The translations under genes were made by a program, and so were the position numbers. Below are positions 1 through 6,317 of a stretch of 10,409 nucleotides of DNA, one piece after another (the first letter of the stretch is position 1; every line of letters begins with the position of its first letter). Source of the DNA: Candidatus Peribacteraceae bacterium (GTDB taxonomy: Bacteria; Patescibacteriota; Gracilibacteria; Peribacterales; Peribacteraceae); contig JAQUNQ010000037.1 of NCBI GenBank assembly GCA_028717505.1, forward strand, positions 1 through 10,409, in the 5' to 3' direction. Under the pieces are notes generated by a model, which saw nothing but the letters and a program-made list of their open reading frames with translations, searched no databases and was not told where the DNA came from.

Positions 1-1244
1 GCCGGGAAGAAGAGGCCCCACTCACCCGTGTGGCGCATGTGCTCGATGATCTGAGAGGCAAGTTTCTCGTATTCTTCGCGCGAATACTGCTTGTTCAGGA
101 TGCTGCGCTCCTTGTGTCGGAGGCCCACACATCCGAAGAGATCATGGCAGGAGTAAACAGAATCGCAGTAGAGGAGACGATGATTCCCATCGCGACATCC
201 GAAGCTGAAGCAGCTGGCGATCGTTGCGTTGGAACAACTGCAGGATTCGAACACCCGCTCGCACTCCATGGTGATGAAGGAGCAGTCCATGGAGGATTTG
301 AGGCCGGTCACCGCTTCATTGCAGTAGGTGCAATCCTCTGAATGGTGGATGTCGAAGCATCCGAAGCAGTTTTTGCAGTTCCTGAGGTAATTGCCACTGC
401 AGTTCTCCGTCTGAATGTTTTGATCTGCACGGTGAATGGCGGAAATCTTCAGCTCCTGAAATTTTTTTCTGAGGTCCGGAAAGGGCGTGCTCTCCATGAG
501 TGCCTTCAATTTCGTTTCGTACTGCTCCTTTGTGAGTTGCTGATTCATGTAGCAGTACTGCTTATTCCGCAGGTTGGAGCAGAGGAAGCAGTGCTGGACG
601 CCGATACAGTCGTAGAGGAAGGAGGAGAAGGCACAATCCGTGCAGAGCTCAGAGAAGAGGAGTTGATAACAATTGGCACAATCAATGCATTCGTAGCAGA
701 GTTCGATGCGCTCGCAGTAACTGGAATCCAGGCTGTCGCGGCTCTGGATGACTTTCCGGCAGTGCATGCACCGCTCGGAGCGCACCGTGGCAAAGACGAG
801 GTAGCAGTTCTTGTTCTCGATGGAGATGTTCGAGTAGTCGCTGTTCTCATTATTGAGGACATCGATGGCCAAGCGGGGCACTTCACGCTTGAGTTCCGCG
901 AACTGCTCGAAAAAAGGGCGCTGGAGATCTACGGTGCGTCCGAACGATGCCGCATCCCAACGATCGGAGAAGAAGCATGTGGGGCAGTAGGCCTTCAGGG
1001 GCTTCTCGGGTGCGTAGATGGAGATCATTTCCTTTCCGCAGAGATCGCAGGCGCGGTGATAGAGGTGGCGCTCATTGCGGAAGGTGTACCGCAGCCGATC
1101 GCGGCATTCGGGGCAATGAATCGGTGTTGGAATATCGAACTTCTTTCCTGCAAAGGTTGGCGCCATCTCCTCGTAGAACGCGAGGTCGTCCGATGTGATC
1201 TCGAAGGGCTGCTTGCACCAAGGATTGCGACACGTGTGCTGCAT
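1..1244 (-). CDS. Cysteine-rich zinc-ribbon repeat protein, paralogue 3 (C-terminus cut by window edge)
   Basis: The frame is open from the ATG at 1244 to the window edge, giving 414 codons with about 37 cysteines. Two N-terminal zinc ribbons are visible: C5/C10 with C44/C47, and C66/C69 with C87/C90. Two cysteine-rich repeat regions follow (about 135-231 and 280-372), each ending in a motif around LRNKQYC (225-231) or LRHKERS (375-381) followed by an acidic helix (KEQYE, REEYE). In the second motif the usual Tyr-Cys is Arg-Ser, so a conserved cysteine is lost. The visible part ends at GEWGLFFP, which aligns with residues 408-415 of the next paralogue; roughly 145 residues, including the C-terminal ribbons, should lie outside. 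There is no signal peptide, so it is probably cytoplasmic. Function is unknown; structural zinc binding is inferred from the CxxC pairs. I recall similar CPR proteins labelled CaiB/BaiF, but nothing here resembles a CoA-transferase. Confidence 0.9.
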   Translation of the reverse strand, partial: MQHTCRNPWCKQPFEITSDDLAFYEEMAPTFAGKKFDIPTPIHCPECRDRLRYTFRNERHLYHRACDLCGKEMISIYAPEKPLKAYCPTCFFSDRWDAASFGRTVDLQRPFFEQFAELKREVPRLAIDVLNNENSDYSNISIENKNCYLVFATVRSERCMHCRKVIQSRDSLDSSYCERIELCYECIDCANCYQLLFSELCTDCAFSSFLYDCIGVQHCFLCSNLRNKQYCYMNQQLTKEQYETKLKALMESTPFPDLRKKFQELKISAIHRADQNIQTENCSGNYLRNCKNCFGCFDIHHSEDCTYCNEAVTGLKSSMDCSFITMECERVFESCSCSNATIASCFSFGCRDGNHRLLYCDSVYSCHDLFGCVGLRHKERSILNKQYSREEYEKLASQIIEHMRHTGEWGLFFP

Positions 1245-1252
1245 GCGAAGCG

Positions 1253-1258
1253 ATTATA
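1253..1258 (-). promoter_or_regulatory. -10 box of a probable leaderless promoter, paralogue 3
   Basis: The minus strand reads TATAAT, then 8 bases, then the ATG at 1244. No Shine-Dalgarno sequence and no clear -35 hexamer are visible. With a start site about 7 bases after the box, the mRNA would begin at or beside the start codon. The same layout precedes three other genes here. Confidence 0.55.
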
Positions 1259-1271
1259 GCCTTTCACCGGA

Positions 1272-1366
1272 ATGGAAAATGGATAATGGCTATTCGGCCC
1301 TGAGGGGGCCTCAGGCCCTGAACGGGAAAATTCTCCGAAGTCATTATCAATTTTCCATTATCCATT
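1272..1366. repeat. Intergenic heptamer repeat with inverted arms and central hairpin
   Basis: This fills most of the spacer between paralogues 2 and 3. The plus strand has three heptamers in a row: ATGGAAA (1272-1278), ATGGATA (1279-1285) and ATGGCTA (1286-1292). The minus strand has ATGGATA, ATGGAAA, ATTGATA and ATGACTT running from 1365 down to 1338. This creates a perfect 12-bp inverted repeat, 1278-1289 with 1355-1366. A GC-rich hairpin, CCTGAGG/CCTCAGG (1299-1305 with 1309-1315), sits in the middle. It begins 4 bases past the stop codon of paralogue 2. No T-run follows, so it is not a typical intrinsic terminator, though it may form a 3' structure in RNA. Confidence 0.75.
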
Positions 1367-1370
1367 CGTC

Positions 1371-3050
1371 CTAATACACCTCCTTCAAATAACATTCCTC
1401 ACAATAAACTTTCTCCGGTCTCTCTGGACTGTACGTCGTCTGGATTTCTTTCCCGCACTGCGCACAGCTCCGTTTCCAGAGCTTCCGCGGGTTGCGGTGC
1501 ATCAGACGTTCCGCATAGCGACAGTCGTAGCAGCAGGAGGGAACGGGGAGCGCAATCGTCCGGTAGAACGCCAACTCCTGCGGGAGAATTTTGAAATTTT
1601 TGTGGCATCGTTCGCAGGCGAGAAGTTCCTGTACGATGCTGTTGGGGACATCATCAATGGCATCGGGCACGACAGAGGTCTGCGGCCTGGGCGGAGTCCG
1701 ATGAGGATCGCGCCAGCGAAGGCCGTTCTTCTGTGCGCTTTCCCGCGTGAGTGGAAAACTCTCCTGTGCGTTGGTTTCGTTGTAGCAGTACGGAGAGAGT
1801 GCCATGGGAAAGAATTCCCCCCATTCTTCATCGGCAATCATGCGATCGGTTATTTTCTCTGCTACGCGCTCATATTCCTCCTTCGTGTATTGCTTGTTCA
1901 GGGCACAGTACTGCTTGTGCCTGAGCCCAATGCAGCCAAAGAGGTTGCTGGAGCTGTGACAGTTGTCCGAGTAGAGCGTGTCGCGATCGCGCCAGCACCA
2001 CGTCGTGAAGTGTGTCATGTATGAATTGTCCGGCGTGCATCCCTCGTAGCACCACTGGCACTTGCCGGTCTGGCTGACGTCGTAGCAATGCTGCGGGCCG
2101 TCGCCGTGGATGATGAACTTGCAGTACTCGGCGCCATCAAACTGGTAACCGAGAGTGTCTTTGCAATGGAAGAGCTCGTCTCCGAGACAGTTTTCGCAGT
2201 GCACGAGGTGAGCTGCCCGGCGGGGGAAGGAGAGCGTCCATTCCTCGAAACGCTTTTTCATCGCCTCGGTGCCTGAGCGCGTGTTGAGTCGGAGCGCGCG
2301 TCGTTTCTGTTCGTACTCTTCCTTCGAGAGCTGCTCGTTCCAGATGCAGTATTCCTTCTGGCGCAGGTTGATGCATCCGATGCAGTTCCTGCAGCCCTTG
2401 AGTTCCAACCCGAAGAAACAGTCATAGCAGCTTTCGCAGTGGCGGAGAAACCCTGAGCGGTGAACACGCTGGCATGCCATGCATGCGTATGCAATTTCCG
2501 AAAGGTCGGTCGAGAGGCAGTCGCAGAGAAGACGGCTCTTGATGCAGTTGTAATCGCAGTAGTAGGAGTCCTGTATCTGCCATGCGCCTGTCATGAGATA
2601 GCAATTCTTTCCGTATGCAAAATCCTGACAGTACTCGCAGTTTTCGCTCCCCACGCCGTCATCATTCATCATGGCGATCTGCGGGACCACTCCCAGGAGT
2701 GCGCCGAATTGCTCGATAAATGAGCGGTCGGGATCGAATGGTTTTCCGTACGAGCTCGGGTCCCACCCGTCGCCCCACCAGCACTTCAGGCAATACACGG
2801 GATAGGTGGCTTCGGGGCCGTGGACGGAGACGATGTTCCGCTTGCAGAGCGAACAGGTGCGGCTCAGGAGCGCGTGTTCCCTTCGCCAGACCATCCGGCG
2901 CTGGAAGCGGCAGTCCGGGCACAGCGTGGGAGGAGGGATGGCTTTTTTCTTTTCATTGAATGTTGGCGAAATCTTCTTGTAGAAGTCACGGTCCTCCTGC
3001 GTGATCTCGAAGGGCTGCTGGCACCAGGAGTTTTTGCAGGTTCGCTGCAT
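1371..3050 (-). CDS. Cysteine-rich zinc-ribbon repeat protein, paralogue 2
   Basis: 559 residues with about 46 cysteines. Ribbon A is C5, C10, C44, C47 and ribbon B is C66, C69, C87, C90. Repeat region 1 (about 135-235) ends in a motif around NLRQKEYC (228-235); region 2 (about 280-382) ends in LRHKQYC (376-382); each is followed by KEEYE. A conserved linker (EWGEFFP at 409-415, then YNET and FPLT) leads to a second pair of ribbons resembling the first: A' with C479, C482, C506 or C507, and C510, and B' with C529, C532, C550, C553, ending CYLKEVY. All four ribbons keep both cysteine pairs, making this the most complete copy. There is no signal peptide or membrane segment. The ATG at 3050 aligns with the paralogues' starts. 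The protein probably binds several structural zinc ions; its biological role is unknown. Confidence 0.92.
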   Translation of the reverse strand: MQRTCKNSWCQQPFEITQEDRDFYKKISPTFNEKKKAIPPPTLCPDCRFQRRMVWRREHALLSRTCSLCKRNIVSVHGPEATYPVYCLKCWWGDGWDPSSYGKPFDPDRSFIEQFGALLGVVPQIAMMNDDGVGSENCEYCQDFAYGKNCYLMTGAWQIQDSYYCDYNCIKSRLLCDCLSTDLSEIAYACMACQRVHRSGFLRHCESCYDCFFGLELKGCRNCIGCINLRQKEYCIWNEQLSKEEYEQKRRALRLNTRSGTEAMKKRFEEWTLSFPRRAAHLVHCENCLGDELFHCKDTLGYQFDGAEYCKFIIHGDGPQHCYDVSQTGKCQWCYEGCTPDNSYMTHFTTWCWRDRDTLYSDNCHSSSNLFGCIGLRHKQYCALNKQYTKEEYERVAEKITDRMIADEEWGEFFPMALSPYCYNETNAQESFPLTRESAQKNGLRWRDPHRTPPRPQTSVVPDAIDDVPNSIVQELLACERCHKNFKILPQELAFYRTIALPVPSCCYDCRYAERLMHRNPRKLWKRSCAQCGKEIQTTYSPERPEKVYCEECYLKEVY

Positions 3051-3056
3051 GTGGGA

Positions 3057-3062
3057 ATTATA
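3057..3062 (-). promoter_or_regulatory. -10 box of a probable leaderless promoter, paralogue 2
   Basis: The minus strand reads TATAAT, six bases (TCCCAC), then the ATG at 3050. There is no Shine-Dalgarno sequence. The box abuts the heptamer repeat that fills the rest of the spacer. The exact match to consensus and the short distance support transcription starting at or next to the ATG. Confidence 0.55.
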
Positions 3063-3119
3063 GTAGCTCGTAGTTGGTAGTTGGTAGTTCGGAATTTGAG
3101 TTCCCGAGCTACGAGCTAC
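3063..3119. repeat. Intergenic GTAGYTS heptamer repeat with inverted arms
   Basis: Four heptamers lie head to tail on the plus strand: GTAGCTC (3063-3069), GTAGTTG (3070-3076), GTAGTTG (3077-3083) and GTAGTTC (3084-3090). The far end carries the same word inverted twice. The outer arms form a perfect 11-bp inverted repeat, GTAGCTCGTAG (3063-3073) with CTACGAGCTAC (3109-3119). A small GGAA/TTCC stem lies inside. The element starts 3 bases after the stop codon of paralogue 1 and ends at the -10 box of paralogue 2, so it fills nearly the whole 72-base gap. No T-run follows it. Confidence 0.8.
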
Positions 3120-3122
3120 CGA

Positions 3123-4826
3123 TCAATACACCTCCTTCAAATAACACTCCTCGCAATAAACTTGTTCCGGTCGGTCGGGCGCGTAGGTCGTCTGCATCTC
3201 CTTTCCGCATTTCCTGCACACTCGGTTCCAGAGCGTGAGCGGATTTCTGAGCGCCATGCGCCTGCGGTGACGCTCGTCCGGATGGAGGCGGGGGATGGGC
3301 AGGCGCATTATGCGATAGAAATTGAGCTCTTGTTTTACTATCTTGAATGGTTTCCTGGTTGCCCCGCATTCGATTGTCGTGTTCAGGATGTCATCCGAGA
3401 TATCGTCGATGGAATCGGGGAGATCTCCCGCAGAGAGCATCTCGTTTACCTTTGGCGCTTCATCTTTTTCCTCCTGCCATCTCCAGCCCCGTTTATTCAC
3501 TTCTGCCTTCGTCAGGGGGAAGTATTGTTGGGAGACTGTCTCGTGGTAAGAGAAGGGGGAGAGCGAAGAGGGGAAGAATTCGCCCCATTCTCCGTTCTTC
3601 CGCATGTGTTCGATGATCCGCGGCACCAGCCGTTCATACTCCTCTTTCGCATATTGCTTATTGAGGATGCAGTATTGTTTGTGATGCAGGCCGACGCATC
3701 CGAAGCAATCTTGAATATCGTGGCAATTATCGATGTAGAAGCAATTCCGAACATCATAACTGAAGTTGTTGGCGATCGTATGGTAACCATTTGCCTGTGA
3801 TTGGACTTCATACAGGAGTTCTGATGAGCCGAAGCCGAAGACGTCCATTGCATCGTGAGCGACACCCAGCGATCGGGAGGGATCACACTCTACGCAGTAC
3901 CGCATGTCCTCTGCTGCAGTGGAGTAGAAGCACCGATGGAGATTTTTGCTGTTCAGGAGATAATCGCCGCTGCAGTTTTCCCCGTTCGTGATTTCGAGGT
4001 TCTTGTAGATGGTTTGATGCACCGCGCGTTCTCTGAACAGTTCTTTCCATTGAAGATGCTGGCGATGCGATCCCCTTCGCCCGCCGACCAGCCGATCATA
4101 TTCTTCCGGGGAATACTGCTTGTTCTCGAAGCAGAATTGCTTATTCCTCAAGTTGCTGCAGAGGAAACAGGAGGTGCAATTCCTGCAGTCGATGCAGAAA
4201 TGCGAGTCTGACATCGAGAAGCAGTTGATGAGGTATGAACAGCGATTCAATCTGCTCGACCAGAAACACTCATAGGCAAGGTCGCTGGACTCGAAAACAT
4301 AGTGGCAGTCGACGATGTTGCGCGAGCCGAAGACTTTTCGCGAGTAGAGAACGTCCTCGCAGGTGAAGATGATGAAGGAGAGATAGCAATTTCTATTGTC
4401 CGCTGCGTGGTTAGTGTATTCAGAGTTTTCAGAATTCTTCGAGAGCAGTGCGATGCGCGGGGCACGTGCGAGGAGCTCCGCGAATTGCCCGAAGAATGTT
4501 GCGGCAGGATTGAATGGCTTCCCCAGTGCAGTTTCATCATCTCTCTCTCCGAAAAAACAATTGGCGCAGAGCACGGGGAATGATGTGTGGGGATGGTAAA
4601 GGGCGATGACAGGACGTTCGCATCGGCTGCAGGTTCTGTGGAAGAGGTTGCGCTCATTCCTCCATGTCATACGACGATGCAACCTGCACTCCGGACATAA
4701 GGTCGGCAGCTGAATCGTTTCCTTCTTCCCGTTAAAGATCGGAGACACTTTCTCGTAGAAGTTTCGGTCCTCCTGCGTGATCTCGAAGGGCTGCTGGCAC
4801 CAGGAGTTTTTGCAGGTTCGCTGCAT
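3123..4826 (-). CDS. Cysteine-rich zinc-ribbon repeat protein, paralogue 1
   Basis: 567 residues with about 34 cysteines, the first transcribed of the three copies. Ribbon A is C5, C10, C44, C47; ribbon B is C66, C69, C87, C90. The repeat regions (about 140-232 and 285-386) end in LRNKQFC and LHHKQYC, followed by EEYDRL and KEEYERL. The EWGEFFP/FPLT linker (413-439) and the LPDSIDD stretch (469-475) lead to the C-terminal cap. Ribbon A' keeps the fold-like pattern (PFKI, ELNFY, RMALRNP) but only one cysteine, C487; the second CxxC is replaced by a PRLHPDERH stretch. Ribbon B' is intact: C537, C540, C558, C561. From memory, the PRxHPDxRH form recurs in related proteins, so it may be a stable subtype rather than decay. 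The protein is probably cytoplasmic; function is unknown. Confidence 0.92.
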   Translation of the reverse strand: MQRTCKNSWCQQPFEITQEDRNFYEKVSPIFNGKKETIQLPTLCPECRLHRRMTWRNERNLFHRTCSRCERPVIALYHPHTSFPVLCANCFFGERDDETALGKPFNPAATFFGQFAELLARAPRIALLSKNSENSEYTNHAADNRNCYLSFIIFTCEDVLYSRKVFGSRNIVDCHYVFESSDLAYECFWSSRLNRCSYLINCFSMSDSHFCIDCRNCTSCFLCSNLRNKQFCFENKQYSPEEYDRLVGGRRGSHRQHLQWKELFRERAVHQTIYKNLEITNGENCSGDYLLNSKNLHRCFYSTAAEDMRYCVECDPSRSLGVAHDAMDVFGFGSSELLYEVQSQANGYHTIANNFSYDVRNCFYIDNCHDIQDCFGCVGLHHKQYCILNKQYAKEEYERLVPRIIEHMRKNGEWGEFFPSSLSPFSYHETVSQQYFPLTKAEVNKRGWRWQEEKDEAPKVNEMLSAGDLPDSIDDISDDILNTTIECGATRKPFKIVKQELNFYRIMRLPIPRLHPDERHRRRMALRNPLTLWNRVCRKCGKEMQTTYAPDRPEQVYCEECYLKEVY

Positions 4827-4831
4827 AGGAG

Positions 4832-4883
4832 TATCAGAATATCAGAGTATCAGTGTATCAGGGCCATGTTCTGATCCCTGATC
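4832..4883. repeat. Intergenic TATCAG octamer repeat with inverted arm
   Basis: On the plus strand TATCAG occurs at 4832, 4840, 4848 and 4856, exactly every 8 bp. The last copy extends to ATCAGGG (4857-4863), which pairs with CCCTGAT (4876-4882) around a 12-base loop. On the minus strand the far arm reads ATCAGGG then ATCAGAA, a 7-bp step. The element lies between the TPR gene stop and the start of paralogue 1 and overlaps the presumed -10 box of the latter. It is a third, unrelated word in the same kind of architecture. Confidence 0.75.
4836..4841 (-). promoter_or_regulatory. Possible extended -10 box, paralogue 1
   Basis: The minus strand reads TGATATTCT, an extended -10 (TGN plus TATTCT), followed by 9 bases and the ATG at 4826. 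No Shine-Dalgarno sequence is present. The box is made from one unit of the octamer repeat. It is weaker than the TATAAT boxes of the other two paralogues, so confidence is lower. Confidence 0.4.
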
Positions 4884-4893
4884 ACCAATATTC

Positions 4894-6201
4894 TCACTTC
4901 AATTTCTCCAGCCGCTCCTTCGCGCTCGCGAGCAGCGGATCGATCTCCAGCGCCCGCGTGAGTGCCGCGCGCGCCTCCTCCTTGCGGTCGAGTGCGGCGA
5001 GCGTCCAGCCGGAGAGGTCGTAGGCGACGGCATTCTCCGGGAAGCGCTCGAGGGCGCGCTGTGCCATGGCAGAGGCCTCCTCCTTCCTCCCGAGGGCGAG
5101 GGCCGTGGTGACGTAGCCCTCGAAGGATTCCATTGTCACGTCCTTCTCCTGCGTGAGTGCCTCGTACTGCCGGAGGGCGAGGCCGTTATCCCCCTTCGTG
5201 AGCGCCTCCGCTGCGAGGATGCGGCGGACTTCCGCCTGCGGCTCGAAGCCGTTCTCGAGCGCGTACTCGAGGAAGGTGATGGCGTTGTCGTGCTGGCCGA
5301 GAGCGGCGTAGGCGCGGGCGAGGAAGTACTGCGTCTCCGGCTTCTCGGGGTTCAGGTTATAGGCGCGTTCGAGGGAGGTGAGCGCCTCGCCGAAGCGCTC
5401 CGTCGTAAGCTCGCAGTAGCCGCGCACGATCCAGGCATCGCGATAGTCATCCTGCTGCTGCGTGACCTGCGCGAGGAGGGGGAGAGCGAGCTCGCACTCC
5501 TGCACCTGCGCCAGCGCGCGTGAGAGGAGTGTCACGAGATGCATGTTCTTTCCCTCCGGGAAGAGGGCGAATTCGTCGTAGGCCGACTGGAGGGAGCGGG
5601 CATAGGACCGGAGGGTCGGTTCCCATCCTCCCATCACGTTCTTGAGCTCATTTTGCGCTGCCTCGTGATTGCCTTCGATGATGCCGAGGAGCGCGAGACC
5701 ATAGTGTTTCTGCGGAGAATCCTCTGCACTCTCGAGCTTCTCGCGCGCGGTGACGAGCTCTCCCGTGCGGAGGAGGATGATGGTCTCAATGAGGAAGACA
5801 TCCTCCGCACGCGCGCCGGCTGCCTTCAGATTGTGGAGCGTCTCCTGCAGTCCCGTGAGGTCACGGCGCTGGAGCTGGGCCTGCGCGAGCTTGCGGAGGG
5901 CGGGCAGACCTCCATTGGCGTCGACGGCCCTCTGGTACTCTGCCTCTGCCTCCTCCCACTCGCCACGCAGGGCGAAGATGTCTCCCTGCCTGAGGTGCAG
6001 GAGGGCCTGGTCGCGCGGATCGATGGGGATTTCCTCGATCACCGTTGTCCCGGTGGAGGTCTCCACGAGGGGGGTGCTCTTCTTTCGTGCGATGAGCTGC
6101 TCCGTCGCTTCATTGAGGTTCCACCACACGAAGGCGACCAGCGCTCCGGCGCAGAGGAGCGCGAAGGCCACGGGCACGGTGACGCGTGGGGGGATTTTCA
6201 T
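4894..6201 (-). CDS. Membrane-anchored TPR-repeat protein
   Basis: 435 residues from the ATG at 6201. A short basic start (MKIPPRV) precedes one hydrophobic segment at about 8-27, which is not followed by an obvious cleavage or lipobox cysteine site, so it is probably an uncleaved anchor. The rest is helical repeats of TPR type, clearest at about 63-100, 253-286 (with the usual Gly/Ala/Tyr positions), 287-320 and 388-424, ending in a final ALEIDP helix. Such proteins usually scaffold protein complexes; no partner can be named from this window. A GTG 30 bases upstream is also in frame, but the ATG is preferred because it puts the hydrophobic segment at the N-terminus and has a -10 box 7 bases before it. 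The gap to paralogue 1 is 67 bases. Confidence 0.88.
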   Translation of the reverse strand: MKIPPRVTVPVAFALLCAGALVAFVWWNLNEATEQLIARKKSTPLVETSTGTTVIEEIPIDPRDQALLHLRQGDIFALRGEWEEAEAEYQRAVDANGGLPALRKLAQAQLQRRDLTGLQETLHNLKAAGARAEDVFLIETIILLRTGELVTAREKLESAEDSPQKHYGLALLGIIEGNHEAAQNELKNVMGGWEPTLRSYARSLQSAYDEFALFPEGKNMHLVTLLSRALAQVQECELALPLLAQVTQQQDDYRDAWIVRGYCELTTERFGEALTSLERAYNLNPEKPETQYFLARAYAALGQHDNAITFLEYALENGFEPQAEVRRILAAEALTKGDNGLALRQYEALTQEKDVTMESFEGYVTTALALGRKEEASAMAQRALERFPENAVAYDLSGWTLAALDRKEEARAALTRALEIDPLLASAKERLEKLK

Positions 6202-6208
6202 CGAGCGG

Positions 6209-6214
6209 AGGATA
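6209..6214 (-). promoter_or_regulatory. -10-like box of a probable leaderless promoter, TPR gene
   Basis: The minus strand reads TATCCT, 7 bases, then the ATG at 6201. No purine-rich ribosome site precedes the ATG within the usual distance. The box fits TANNNT and supports choosing this ATG over the upstream GTG. No convincing -35 hexamer is visible. Confidence 0.45.
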
Positions 6215-6286
6215 CAGGTCCGCCCTCCCACTTTCCAGAAAGCACCTTGTACTTCTCTGTTGGTTCATTCCCTCATCCGATAGCCT

Positions 6287-6317
6287 CTTCTTTCTTTTCA
6301 GGGCGAAAAGAAAGAAG
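6287..6317. repeat. Perfect 13-bp inverted repeat (purine/pyrimidine hairpin)
   Basis: CTTCTTTCTTTTC (6287-6299), loop AGGGC, then GAAAAGAAAGAAG (6305-6317). The arms match perfectly and each is almost purely pyrimidine or purine. The element lies 85 bases upstream of the TPR start codon. No T-run follows on either strand, so it is not a typical terminator. It may be a dispersed REP-like palindrome or a recoverable secondary structure upstream of the TPR gene. Confidence 0.75.

Noticed and set aside
342..1259. Long plus-strand open frame (305 codons) opposite paralogue 3
   Set aside because: It uses the same codon boundaries as the minus-strand gene, and its openness follows from the codon composition of that gene; the translation shows no protein family features, whereas the minus strand gives a clear paralogue.
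3123..3125. UGA recoding as in Gracilibacteria/SR1
   Set aside because: The TGA here follows the conserved -KEVY end at the very place where paralogue 2 has TAG, so it acts as a stop.
3081..3800. Plus-strand open frame of 239 codons opposite paralogue 1
   Set aside because: Antisense shadow of a well-supported gene; it also starts in the heptamer repeat.
1272..4883. CRISPR array
   Set aside because: Units are only 7-8 bp with no unique spacers of regular length, and no cas gene is present.
1245..4893. Integron-like array with attC sites between the paralogues
   Set aside because: The inverted repeats follow each stop codon as attC sites would, but the words differ in every gap, no conserved RYYYAAC/GTTRRRY ends are seen, and there is no integrase in the window.
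6202..6231. GTG start at 6231 for the TPR protein
   Set aside because: The ATG at 6201 gives a normal N-terminal anchor and is preceded by a -10 box at leaderless distance.
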